Assembly: GCA_963082975.1 (NCBI GenBank)
Contig: OY720350.1
Coordinates: 18,818,910 to 18,882,909 of the forward strand
From: Labia minor
Taxonomy: Eukaryota; Arthropoda; Insecta; Dermaptera; Spongiphoridae
DNA length: 64,000 nucleotides
Direction: 5' to 3'
Shown: in pieces, positions 36,576 to 48,706 of the stretch
Layout of the letters: every line of letters starts with the position of its first letter
How positions within the stretch are numbered: the first letter of the stretch is position 1
The notes under the pieces: generated by a model
Databases searched by the model: none
Told to the model about the DNA's origin: nothing
Seen by the model: the letters and a program-made list of their open reading frames with translations, nothing else
Program-made: the position numbers and the translations under genes

Positions 36576-37264
36576 CAAATAATTACTGAACAGAATTATT
36601 GAATTCGCGGTTTTTTTAATATCTGTCATAATGAAAATATCTTAATTAATGTTGATCGATTTGGCCTGAACCCGCAATGATAATAATATTTCTAATATTT
36701 CCTCCGCCTATAGTTTATAAGTATTGTATATGTTATAATAGAGTATAATATTTCTTGATCATTTCATTTTGATATTTTAATTTCATTGCTTGATTTTTAT
36801 TGAATATTTTTAATTATAATAAAATTTGAGAAAATGCAAAGTTAGAGACTTGAGACAATTTATAAAAATTAATTTATAAAAATTAACGGTATAAAAGTAT
36901 TGATAAAACTAAAGATAAATTAACAATATATACATTCATTAATAGTATTAATTTAAATTAATGGATTTATTTGATTTTTTATTATTAAGTTCATTTATTA
37001 ATTTTTTTAGATCAAAGTTAATTCCCTCCCTTAAAATAAAAGAAGTATTCAAATATAGAAAGAATAAATACAAAATAATTTAAGTTAAATATGATTTAAA
37101 TATTTTATTATATTAATTAAAATGAGAACTTTTTTAGAATAAATTATTTAATTGAAATGATATTTGAATATTAGAATTTAAAATAAAAAGTTAAATATTA
37201 TAATAATTCTTTGATTGGGAATTTCTTTTTTGTTTGTTTCTATGACAGCAAAAAAGTAAACAAA

Positions 37265-37266
<2 letters not shown>

Positions 37267-37295
<29 letters not shown>

Positions 37296-37296
37296 C
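37267..37296. repeat. (CATA)n microsatellite in D3
   Basis: Tetranucleotide run of about 30 bp. Confidence 0.93.
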
Positions 37297-37343
37297 AAAC
37301 ACTCTCCTTTATATATATAGATTTATAATTTATTTGAATTTTA

Positions 37344-37426
37344 TTATTATAAAAATATTACCAATGAGTAGAATAATATTAATTTATTGGTTCAACCAAT
37401 TAGTATGAACGTAATTTTATTTATTA
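37344..37426. repeat. 83-bp direct repeat, right flank of D3
   Basis: Exact copy of 36117-36199. Confidence 0.95.
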
Positions 37427-38632
37427 TTTATAATTTATTTGAATTAATCTATAGATATTCCCAAGATTCGACTTTTTGTATAAATCATTTATTAAAAATT
37501 TATGTAAAACTCTTCATTCGATGTCAATCTCTGTTTAAAAATCTTGTGACTTATATTTATTAATTGTAAAAAAGAATGCGGGAAGAGAAGTGATGAGAAG
37601 ACTATACTACTTTAAATGATATCAATTTTTATCACTTTGAATATTTTCAATAATTTTTTTAAAAATAATAATAATAATCAATGATTGTAATGATTCAAAG
37701 TGTGATTTTATCAAAACCGTAGCTATACAGCAAAAAATTTATGTTTAAATATTAGGCAAAAGAAGAAAATGATTAGATAATTTTACCTTTTGAGATAAGG
37801 TGTTTATGTTTATTATTTTTACATCGAAAATTAATTTGCTCCATGATTGACAATAATCAAGAGTAATATGCATATAAATTCATAAATTTTTATTATAATA
37901 TCAACCTTAATATTCAGAATTTTTTCAAGTGGTTTAAGATAATTAGATTTTTTTTTTCTTTTACATCCTAAACCAGAAATTGAATCAGATCACGCAAATG
38001 CCCCATCAAGATCTTTCGATGAAACTCTCTTCTTATGGCCTCTTAACCTGATAGATTACACTTTAATTGTGATAATGATAGATTCCAATATTCGGACGAA
38101 TATTTCCTGCCGGAATCATTTTACTATGTCGCTATAATCAAATAGCTTTACAAACAAAGGAGCAAAAACAAAAAGAAATAGAAAAGAAAAATTACTTGAA
38201 TATTATGATATCAAGAAAATTAGGTTACTTATACACATATTAAATAAAGTATTATTAGGAATCGATAAAAAAAACATTTAGGAAAAATTATATTAAACGT
38301 AAGTTAATACTCATATATATATATATATATATGTCATTTTGTTTGTTCATAATTTTGTATTTTAATAAAGTTATTTATTTTTTTTTTATTTTTTTTTATA
38401 TTTTTTGTTTTTTGATAGGATTTTAAATAAAGGGTGGTTTCAACAATTTATTTCAAACCTTTACAACTAAATTAATAATTCTTTTAGCTGTTTAATTAAT
38501 ATCTAAACTTGATTGATATATTATTATTATTATTTTATCAATTAAAACGCCTGATGACATACAACCACCATTTCAATTATATTACAAATTATCCATTTAT
38601 ATATTGTTTAATATATATCTATTAATAATATA
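37427..38632. other. AT-rich intergenic DNA
   Basis: No gene. A base-balanced patch at 37975-38060 (GATCACGCAAATGCCCCATC) is unassigned. Confidence 0.5.
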
Positions 38633-39158
38633 CGAGGTGAAAGTTATAATAAAACATAAAAAGAGATTGTTAATTGTAAATACCTTTATTAGCCTTCAAA
38701 ATACTCTTCATTAGGCACAACACACTTCTTACAACGTTCGTATAACACTTGAAAACTGTTGGAGAAGTCTTGATGTGGAACCGTTCTCAGAATAGCCGTC
38801 ACAACGTTCAGGCCGGCAGTCCACAAGCAGGACACCAGAAAACTCTGAATGTGTACGAGAGATGCTAACAAAAGATCGGCGATTGACTCTGCGACTAATA
38901 GACGAAGAATTGGGTATTAGCAAAGACACAGTAAATAGTGTTTTCTTGTTGATTGCCGGCCTGAACGTTGTGACGGCTATTCTGAGAACGATTCCACATC
39001 AAGACATCTCCAACAGTTTTCAAGCGTTATACGAACGTTGTCAGAAGTATGTTGTAGCTAGTGGAGAGTATTTTGAAGGTTAATAAAGATATTTACAATT
39101 AACATTCTATTTTTATGTTTTTATCATACCATTCACCGAACTTTTTAAACACACCTCG
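38633..39158. mobile_element. Fold-back mariner-derived MITE, copy E1
   Basis: Ends CGAGGTGAAAG (left) and CGAGGTGTGTTTAAAAAG (right, other strand) with TA on both sides. About 200 bp at each side are inverted copies of the same transposase 3' end. The left arm (minus) and right arm (plus) both encode GLNVVTAILRT-PHQD-SNSFQ-LYERC and end in YFEG-stop, the typical mariner C-terminus. The centre (38845-38940, plus) encodes MLTKDRRLTLRLIDEELGIS, the second helix-turn-helix of the DNA-binding domain. The catalytic domain is absent. Confidence 0.85.
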
Positions 39159-39160
39159 TA

Positions 39161-39607
39161 TATATATATATTTATATAAGTATATATATTGGCATTTGTA
39201 TTATTTGAATATTTTAACCATTTAAATATTTAAATGATTCTCTTTATTGACAGTTTAATGTTCTCAATGACACATAATAATTCATTATTTATTTTTAAAA
39301 TTATTAATTGCAAAATAATATATTTTAAATACAAACAATTATTACTTTATATGTATTTATGTGTGTATTAATAAACTTTAATAATTGAGTTCGTAAAAGA
39401 TTAAATAAAGAAATAATAATAATAATTATGTTAGGGTCATGATAACCCCGATTAAAATATTTAAATAATTGAATTTATTATTTAAATAGATTAGTAAGGG
39501 TATCGGGTATCATTGATGGAGGACCTCAGATCAGATTCTTTGTCCTCTTTAAAATCAACTTCAAAATTCAAATAATTATCAATTATGGTAGATTTTTAGA
39601 TATTTTT
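39161..39607. other. AT-rich intergenic DNA
   Basis: (TA)n-like start, otherwise nothing recognisable. Confidence 0.55.
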
Positions 39608-40213
39608 ACCGATCGACTATAGGAAGGGAAGGTATTTTTTCACACAAAATTTCACATGTGGAGATTTTTACATATCTCCACGAATCAAGCAATTTTTTTA
39701 ACAGAAAAAAGTATTTTTAGCATGATGTTTGTCCGTCCGTCCGTATAGATGTGTACAGCTTGAACGGCTCAACGGATTTTGATGAAATTTGGTATATTTA
39801 CTTAATGCATCAGTATGATGAATTGATCAACTTTTGGTGTATATCCGGAAACTGAAAGTGGTATTATTACCGATCAACGATAAGAAGGGAAGGGTTATTT
39901 TCACACCAAATTTCCCATGAGGAGATTTTTTTTACATATCTCCACGAATCATGCACTTTGTATTGGTTTTATCTTCGTGAAAAATCATCTTCATTAGTTT
40001 TTTCTTTAATTTAAAATTATATACGTCACCCAGCCCTTCATGACGTCACAGCCAGGGCCTCCTTATATATTATAAATTAAATTAAATTAAAAATATTTAT
40101 GTTACATCCATATCTGTTTTTTATTGCATTAATAGATACATTTATATTATTTGAAATTGTTTCTGTAGCTGGAAATTAATTTATTTCAAACCATCGTTCG
40201 GTTGTGTCCACAG
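39608..40213 (+). mobile_element. HINE-B copy B4
   Basis: A plus-strand copy: ACCGATCGACTATAGG start (two changes from consensus), a shortened GTCY tract (39728-39744), the subterminal repeat degraded to CATCGTTCGG, then the hairpin remnant CCACAGGTCAACTTATT. The most diverged of the four. Confidence 0.83.
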
Positions 40214-41859
40214 GTCAACTTATTTTCTCTTTATTTAATTTGCGCCCTACATTAAACTTAAAATCAAACATTTATGTATAAAAAACAAATGTACTCGACC
40301 TTAAACTGATAAAGCACAGCGGGATTGACCATACAAACATACATACACTTCACTTGTATTAAATTTGTATTATTTATCATTGTGATTTTTATAAATCAAT
40401 TTTTTTTTTTTTGTAAATAACGTAACCTTTATATGAACAAAATATGACTTTAATTCTATTAATATAAAATATATTAACAAAATTTAAATAAAATTAAAAT
40501 TAAATATTAAGTATTGTATTTTTTTTTTGTTTGGTATTTAATAAATTCATTTTTATGTTATGAATTTATTAATTAAAAGAAGAATTCATTTTTTTTATTT
40601 TCATCATAAATGTTGATCATCTTCCTAACATATATTAATAAATATATTAAAATTATCTGATATATATATATGAGAGGGGAAGAGAGAGCTTTCCTTTTAT
40701 ATCCTATATGAAATTATTAAACCCGTCTATTCTGTAATTCCATGGCCACTTCAGGCTGCTTTTAGAGGTTTTTTAAGTTAAAGACAGAAAAAAAAAATCT
40801 TTTTTTTTTCTCTCTCTCTCTTTTTCTCTATTTTATGATCTCGGGAATAAAATGGAGATCAGAGACGAGAGAAAAAGTTCATCCACTCTAAGATGAATGC
40901 AACGAAACTCCAGAAGGGTGGCTGAAGAGGGGGAGGAAAAGTGATATTTCGAATGATAATAAAAATATAGGAACGTCTACTGGAATTTCACGTTGGTTCG
41001 TTTAAAAATGGATTTCAAGTGAATAATAATAAAAAAATGACGAAATGATGGGAAACGAGAGTCATAAAAAAAAATGAAAACAAAAAAGAAATGATAGATT
41101 TTGTGTTGTCTTTCTATCAATGATAAATATTTAAAATTTACTAGCCAGTCTCTCTGCTTATAAAAACGACAATGTGCTTTCAAGGGATTTAGATAAGTTA
41201 GCAAGAGAAAAACCTATAAAGAATAGAAAAATACAGATAAAAAGAAAAAAGATTATCCAAAAGAGTATGATCGATGTATCTAAAAATGTCAAATAGTAAA
41301 AAGTAATAAATTGTTTTTAGGAAAGTGATTAAAGATTTTGAAAAAAATGACAATTTATTATTATATAAAACAGTTAATTTAAAATTTTATCATATGGCTA
41401 AATATTTTAAAAAAATATTGATCATTCTATTTGACATTTTAATAATTTACTCTAATAGTTTTATTTGTATCATTTATGCAAATAAATTATTAAGATTTCA
41501 CAGATACTTTATAGAAAGTTGAAAAATTCTAAAAAAAAATTTTGAAAATATTTAAAATAAAAAATTGAAGTTGTAACAGATTGATTTCAACCTATTAATT
41601 ATAAATATTATTAATACTATAATCACTTCTAATTATTTAAAAATCTATTTTCTATCCACTGTGTTTTTTTTATTTTTTTTAGCCTTTTCGGAATATATCT
41701 CCATTTAGCCAGCTTTCTCAGAATTGTTTATTATTTTTTTTATTTATATTTTAAATATCGATGCACTCAGCGAGGTTCGATCCCTCGAACTCTAGTCGAC
41801 TGTGTTTTTTTTAATCTATTAAAATAATCATGAATTATACAGTTTACAGGGCATAGCAT
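40214..41859. other. AT-rich intergenic DNA
   Basis: AG-rich low complexity at 40660-41120; no gene seen. A 17-bp T-arm-like hairpin CGAGGTTCGATCCCTCG is at 41771-41787 without the rest of a tRNA. Confidence 0.5.
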
Positions 41860-42373
41860 TCATTCTATGCCAATGGAATATTCACCAATAGATTTCAAGA
41901 AACTTTTTCAAATAAAAAAATTTTACCTTTTTTTTTAATTGAAAAAATTTTGAAAAAAATTCGGAAATGTCCTAAATGTTTAAAAAAACGGGACAATAAG
42001 CTGTCTCGAAGACATTTTTCGGGACGCCGGGACAGAGCATCTAAAAACGGCACAATCCTGGAAAAACGGGACGTTTGCTCACCCTATTTATAGGTTACGA
42101 AATAAATTAAATTAAATTTAAATTATAGTATTAAATATTAATCCAATCGAATTTCATTTCTACTTCATTGAAGTAATAAGCATAAACAGCTTTAAAAATA
42201 TTGAATACAATTGGCAGAAAAAAATAATTTAAATACAAATTTGGGGAATATATATATATATATATTACTTTTTGCCAATACACCACTCTTTGGTTCGGTT
42301 CTAGACTTAACAAGTTCACACTTGTCCTTGAACAACTAATCACACACAACTACTGCTTAGATTAAAGTTCGGG
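41860..42373. repeat. Outer degenerate inverted repeat, left arm
   Basis: Segments of this arm match the reverse complement of 49207-49640 in the same order: ATTCACCAA...AAGAAACTTTTTCAAATAAA, ATAGGTTACGAAATAAA, AATACAA...TATATTACTTT, ACTTGTCCTTGAAC and ACTACTGCTTA-ATTAAAGTTCG. The left arm has an extra 150 bp at about 41930-42080 (CGGGAC motifs). It appears to be the remains of an older palindromic element into which the big fold-back element was inserted. Confidence 0.65.
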
Positions 42374-42380
42374 CCGCTTG

Positions 42381-42724
42381 CATGTGCGTGAAGTTAGCAC
42401 CGCCATTTTATAATTCCAGAAAAAACGCAATTGTGCTAGGTTGTGCTAAGTTTGTGCTACGTTGTGCCGCAAACGCCAGTCACCCATCTCAAAAAACAAA
42501 CCGGAAAATCAAAAAAAACCGGTTTTTTTGCTGGCACCGCCATTTTGTTTTTCCAAAAAAACAAAAATTGTGCTGGATACTATCTTGGCTACTAAACATT
42601 GTGCCGCAAACAGAACAACTCTGGCTCTTTCCGTTTAGGAGAAAAAAAATATCAAAATTTAATATTATAAGACATAGTATTAAACCTCTTATAATTTTTT
42701 CAGAGAGAGAGATAAACAAATTCT
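42381..42724 (+). repeat. Fold-back element, left unique terminus
   Basis: It carries a phased run of TTGTGCT motifs (42430-42466), a GTTGTGCCGCAAACG-type segment twice, and a purine/pyrimidine AGAGAGAGA tract near 42704. The 118-codon frame that starts at 42382 reappears identically in the other arm and is read through repeat DNA; I do not regard it as a gene. Confidence 0.88.
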
Positions 42725-45700
42725 GCGAGTTGTGCTAAGTTGTGCTGGTTGAATACAACAAAGTATCATTCATTAATAAAATAAAAATTGCGTAGCTTGC
42801 CAAAAAAATGGCAAAAAGTCACGTAGCAAAAACTGAAATTTTACATTTTTGAATTTTCGAAAGTTGTGCTGAATTGTGCTAGTCGAGCACAACAACTTTC
42901 CCTAATGGCACAATTTCGTCAGATCAAAACTGTCCATGGTACAGCCCGAAATAGATTTTGGTTTGCCCGCTAATCATTATTTCGATCTTTAATTGCATTT
43001 TAATCTCGAACTATTACAGAAATCCAAATTCTGCGAGTTGTGCTAAGTTGTGCTGGTTGAATACAACAAAGTATCATTCATTAATAAAATAAAAATTGCG
43101 TAGCTTGCCAAAAAAATGGCAAAAAGTCACGTAGCAAAAACTGAAATTTTACATTTTTGAATTTTCGAAAGTTGTGCTGAATTGTGCTAGTCGAGCACAA
43201 CAACTTTCCTTAATGGCACAATTTCGTTAGATCAAAACTGTCCATGGTACAGCCCAAAATAGATTTTGGCTTGCCCTCTAATCATTATTTCGATCTTTAA
43301 TTGCATTTTAATCTCGAACCGTTACAGAAATTCAAATTTTGCGAGTTGTGCTAAGTTGTGCTGGTTGAATACAACAAAGTATCATTCATTAATAAAATAA
43401 AAAGTGCATAGCCTGTGAAAAAAATGGCAAAAAGTCACGTAGCAAAAACTGAAATTTTACATTTTTGAATTTTCGAAAGTTGTGCTGAATTGTGCTAGTC
43501 GAGCACAACAACTTTCCCTAATGGCACAATTTCGTCAGATCAAAACTGTCCATGGTACAGCCCGAAATAGATTTTGGTTTGCCCGCTAATCATTATTTCG
43601 ATCTTTAATTGCATTTTAATCTCGAACTATTACAGAAATCCAAATTCTGCGAGTTGTGCTAAGTTGTGCTGGTTGAATACAACAAAGTATCATTCATTAA
43701 TAAAATAAAAAGTGCATAGCCTGTGAAAAAAATGGCAAAAAGTCACGTAGCAAAAACTGAAATTTTACATTTTTGAATTTTCGAAAGTTGTGCTGAATTG
43801 TGCTAGTCGAGCACAACAACTTTCCCTAATGGCACAATTTCGTCAGATCAAACCTGTCCATGGTACAGCCCAAAATAGATTTTGGTTTGCCCGCTAATCA
43901 TTATTTCGATCTTTAATTGCATTTTAATCTCGAACTATTACAGAAATCCAAATTCTGCGAGTTGTGCTAAGTTGTGCTGGTTGAATACAACAAATTATCA
44001 TTCATTAATAAAATAAAAAGTGCATAGCCTGTGAAAAAAATGGCAAAAAGTCACGTAGCAAAAACTGAAATTTTACATTTTTGAATTTTCGAAAGTTGTG
44101 CTGAATTGTGCTAGTCGAGCACAACAACTTTCCCTAATGGCACAATTTCGTCAGATCAAACCTGTCCATGGTACAGCCCAAAATAGATTTTGGTTTGCCC
44201 GCTAATCATTATTTCGATCTTTAATTGCATTTTAATCTCGAACTATTACAGAAATCCAAATTCTGCGAGTTGTGCTAAGTTGTGCTGGTTGAATACAACA
44301 AAGTATCATTCATTAATAAAATAAAAATTGCGTAGCTTGCCAAAAAAATGGCAAAAAGTCACGTAGCAAAAACTGAAATTTTACATTTTTGAATTTTCGA
44401 AAGTTGTGCTGAATTGTGCTAGTCGAGCACAACAACTTTCCCTAATGGCACAATTTCGTCAGATCAAAACTGTCCATGGTACAGCCCGAAATAGATTTTG
44501 GTTTGCCCGCTAATCATTATTTCGATCTTTAATTGCATTTTAATCTCGAACTATTACAGAAATCCAAATTCTGCGAGTTGTGCTAAGTTGTGCTGGTTGA
44601 ATACAACAAAGTATCATTCATTAATAAAATAAAAAGTGCATAGCCTGTGAAAAAAATGGCAAAAAGTCACGTAGCAAAAACTGAAATTTTACATTTTTGA
44701 ATTTTCGAAAGTTGTGCTGAATTGTGCTAGTCGAGCACAACAACTTTCCCTAATGGCACAATTTCGTCAGATCAAACCTGTCCATGGTACAGCCCAAAAT
44801 AGATTTTGGTTTGCCCGCTAATCATTATTTCGATCTTTAATTGCATTTTAATCTCGAACTATTACAGAAATCCAAATTCTGCGAGTTGTGCTAAGTTGTG
44901 CTGGTTGAATACAACAAATTATCATTCATTAATAAAATAAAAAGTGCATAGCCTGTGAAAAAAATGGCAAAAAGTCACGTAGCAAAAACTGAAATTTTAC
45001 ATTTTTGAATTTTCGAAAGTTGTGCTGAATTGTGCTAGTCGAGCACAACAACTTTCCCTAATGGCACAATTTCGTCAGATCAAACCTGTCCATGGTACAG
45101 CCCAAAATAGATTTTGGTTTGCCCGCTAATCATTATTTCGATCTTTAATTGCATTTTAATCTCGAACTATTACAGAAATCCAAATTCTGCGAGTTGTGCT
45201 AAGTTGTGCTGGTTGAATACAACAAAGTATCATTCATTAATAAAATAAAAATTGCGTAGCTTGCCAAAAAAATGGCAAAAAGTCACGTAGCAAAAACTGA
45301 AATTTTACATTTTTGAATTTTCGAAAGTTGTGCTGAATTGTGCTAGTCGAGCACAACAACTTTCCCTAATGGCACAATTTCGTCAGATCAAAACTGTCCA
45401 TGGTACAGCCCGAAATAGATTTTGGTTTGCCCGCTAATCATTATTTCGATCTTTAATTGCATTTTAATCTCGAACCGTTACAGGAATTCAAATTACGCGA
45501 GTTGTGCTAAGTTGTGCTGGTTGAATACAACAAAGTATCATTCATTAATAAAATAAAAATTGCGTAGCTTGCCAAAAAAATGGCAAAAAGTCACGTAGCA
45601 AAAACTGAAATTTTACATTTTTGAATTTTCGAAAGTTGTGCTGAATTGTGCTAGTCGAGCACAACAACTTTCCCTAATGGCACAATTTCGTCAGATCAAA

Positions 45701-46094
45701 ACTGTCCATGGTACAGCCCGAAATAGATTTTGGTTTGCCCGCTAATCATTATTTCGATCTTTAATTGCATTTTAATCTCGAACCGTTACAGGAATTCAAA
45801 TTACGCGAGTTGTGCTAAGTTGTGCTGGTTGAATACAACAAAGTATCATTCATTAATAAAATAAAAATTGCGTAGCTTGCCAAAAAAATGGCAAAAAGTC
45901 ACGTAGCAAAAACTGAAATTTTACATTTTTCAATTTTCGAAAGTTGTGCTGAATTGTGCTAGTCGAGTTCAACAACTTTCCTTAATGGCACAATTTCGTT
46001 AGATCAAAACTCTCCATGGTACAGCCCAAAATAGCTTTAGGTTTGCTCGCTAATCATTATTTCGATCTTTAATTGCATGCATCTCTCGAACTAT
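42725..46094 (+). repeat. Tandem array of 308-bp units, left arm (about 10.9 units)
   Basis: The anchor GCGAGTTGTGCTAAG occurs at 42725, 43033, 43341, 43649, 43957, 44265, 44573, 44881, 45189, 45497 and 45805, always exactly 308 bp apart. Units fall into type a (ATTGCGTAGCTTGCC), type b (AGTGCATAGCCTGTG) and b' (b plus AAATTATCATTC). The order is a a b b b' a b b' a a a. The last unit is diverged and stops at about 46094. Confidence 0.95.
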
Positions 46095-46903
46095 ATAATA
46101 TAATTATATAAATTAAATATTTTTAAAACAAAAAAATATGAATGATTTTATGTATTATTATTTTAATCAATTATGATTGAATTTGGGTTCCAAGCCAACC
46201 ACTCAGGAATACAATAACTAATAGTTTATTGGAATTTAAGATGACGAATTTCCATATAATAAAGTGGTTCGAAAGATCATTTAATCACCACTATACTAAT
46301 CGACCAGAAACTAATAATATTCTATTGAAATAGTTTTAGAATCTAAATGTAATACTTCTGACATTATTATTATTTTATTGAGTTTTCTTTAATTATTATT
46401 ATTTTTATTATTATTATAATTCTTATGTTACTATAATATATATGTTAGGAAGTTAGGAAATAACATATTATGATTAATTATTATGTAATTCACAAATTTG
46501 ATTTTACATAAATTTTTGGATAAATTTGTATATTATAAATTTAATATTTTATTTTTATTTGTTTTATCTTCTATTATGTTTTATAATAAAATTTAAAAAT
46601 GGAATATATTCCTTTTGAATCTGATTATTTAATAATGCTTTAAAAAATTATCAGTAAGAAGTTCACTCTATATCTATAAAAATAAAAGCATGTAAGTATA
46701 AGAATTTATATTTATATGAGAAATTGCAATGAAATTTCATTGAGGATTGTTTATAATGAGGTGTAATTTTAAACTGTAAATTGAAATAAAAAATCAAAAA
46801 ATTGGGACCGAATTTTTTACGTAAGTATACTTTATATTTATAAAATATAAACAAAAAAATTTATATTATATATATGAATGGTTAATAATGGTTTATGGGC
46901 CTA
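46095..46903. other. Fold-back element, central AT-rich spacer
   Basis: No transposase, no THAP domain and no frame above about 63 codons was recognised. Its sequence is not seen elsewhere in the window. Confidence 0.7.
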
Positions 46904-46945
46904 TCATGTGTGTTAAGCTAGCACCGCCATTTTATAATTACCCAA
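46904..46945 (+). repeat. Internal extra copy of the element terminus
   Basis: CATGTGTGTTAAGCTAGCAC followed by CGCCATTTTATAATTACC matches the outer terminus (CATGTGCGTGAAGTTAGCAC...) with few changes, in the orientation of a left end, directly before the inverted array. Confidence 0.8.
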
Positions 46946-48706
46946 AAATTACAGTTTTTCAGTTTTTGATCTGACGAAATTATGCAATTAGGGAAAGTGT
47001 TGTGCTCGACTAGCACAACTCAGCACAACTTTCGAAAATTCAAAAATGTAAATTTCAGTTTTTCCTACATTACATTTTGCCATTTTTTTGGCAAGCTACG
47101 CAATTTTTATTTTATTAATGAATGATACTTTGTTGTATTCAACCAGTACAACTTAGCACAACTCGCAGAATTTGGATTTCTGTAATAGTTCGAGATTAAA
47201 ATGCAATTAAAGATCGAAATAATGATTAGCGGGCAAACGTAAAGATATTTTGGGCTGTACCATGGACAGTTTTGATCTAACGAAATTGTGCCATTAAGGA
47301 AAGTTGTTGTGCTCGACTAGCACAATTCAGCACAACTTTCGAAAATTCAAAAATGTAAAATTTCAGTTTTTGCTACGTGACTTTTTGCCATTTTTTTGGC
47401 AAGCTACGCAATTTTTATTTTATTAATGAATGATACTTTGTTGTATTCAACCAGCACAACTTAGCACAACTCGCAGAATTTGGATTTCTGTAATGGTTCG
47501 AGATTAAAATTCAATTAAAGATCGAAATAATGATTACCGGGCAAACCAAAATCTATTTTGGGCTCTACCATGGACAGTTTTGATCTCACGAAAATGTGTC
47601 ATTAGGGAAAGTTGTTATGCTCGACTAGCACAATTCAGCACAACTTTCGAAAATTCAAAAATGTAAAATTTCAGTTTTTGCTACGTGACTTTTTGCCATT
47701 TTTTTGGCAAGCTACGCAATTTTTATTTTATTAATGAATGATACTTTGTTGTATTCAACCAGTACAACTTAGCACAACTCGCAGAATTTGGATTTCTGTA
47801 ATAGTTCGAGATTAAAATGCAATTAAAGATCGAAATAATGATTAGCGGGCAAACGTAAAGATATTTTGGGCTGTACCATGGACAGTTTTGATCTAACGAA
47901 ATTGTGCCATTAAGGAAAGTTGTTGTGCACGACTAGCACAATTCAGCACAACTTTCGAAAATTCAAAAATGTAAAATTTCAGTTTTTGCTACGTGACTTT
48001 TTGCCATTTTTTTGGCAAGCTACGCAATTTTTATTTTATTAATGAATGATACTTTGTTGTATTCAACCAGCACAACTTAGCACAACTCGCAGAATTTGGA
48101 TTTCTGTAATGGTTCGAGATTAAAATTCAATTAAAGATCGAAATAATGATTACCGGGCAAACCAAAATCTATTTTGGGCTCTACCATGGACAGTTTTGAT
48201 CTCACGAAAATGTGCCATTAGGGAAAGTTGTTATGCTCGACTAGCACAATTCAGCACAACTTTCGAAAATTCAAAAATGTAAACTTTCAGTTTTTGCTAC
48301 GTGACTTTTTGCCATTTTTTTGGGAAGCTACGCAATTTTTATTTTATTAATGAATGATACTTTGTTGTATTCAACCAGTACAACTTAGCACAACTCGCAG
48401 AATTTGGATTTCTGTAATAGTTCGAGATTAAAATGCAATTAAAGATCGAAATAATGATTAGCGGGCAAACCAAAATCTATTTCGGGCTGTACCATGGACA
48501 GTTTTGATCTGACGAAATTGTGCCATTAGGGAAAGTTGTTGTGCTCGACTAGCACAATTCAGCACAACTTTCGAAAATTCAAAAATGTAAAATTTCAGTT
48601 TTTGCTACGTGACTTTTTGCCATTTTTTTGGCAAGCTACGCAATTTTTATTTTATTAATGAATGATACTTTGTTGTATTCAACCAGCACAACTTAGCACA
48701 ACTCGC
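46946..48706 (-). repeat. Tandem array of 308-bp units, right arm (about 5.7 units)
   Basis: Inverted relative to the left array. The anchor complement CTCGC occurs at 47162, 47470, 47778, 48086, 48394 and 48702, each 308 bp apart. Units alternate between type p (GGCAAACGTAAAGATATTTT) and q (ACCGGGCAAACCAAAATC) as p q p q, then one unit like the left array next to the terminus. Confidence 0.95.

Larger units (their letters stand above)
36200..37343 (-). mobile_element. Retroelement copy D3, internally deleted
   Basis: A minus-strand copy of family D. It has the GC-rich 3' end at 36200-36265 (GGGGGCTCCGCCCCC), then a jump of about 0.7 kb relative to D1, then the segment with reverse-transcriptase motifs A and C (36395-36575), then the AT-rich 5' part, ending in a (CATA)n run and TATATATAGAT. 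An exact 83-bp direct duplication flanks it (36117-36199 and 37344-37426). Confidence 0.78.

Noticed and set aside
41771-41787. Perfect tRNA T-arm-like hairpin
   Set aside because: No D-arm, anticodon arm or acceptor pairing around it; not called as a tRNA gene.
42382-42738. 118-codon frame at the edge of the fold-back element, found identically at 48693-49049
   Set aside because: The identity comes from the inverted terminal repeats, the frame runs into the 308-bp repeat, and the peptide resembles no family. Repeat DNA rather than a gene pair.
42725-46094. Regular array that could suggest CRISPR
   Set aside because: Units are 308 bp with no short-repeat/variable-spacer alternation and no cas genes; the DNA is eukaryotic and part of a transposon arm.
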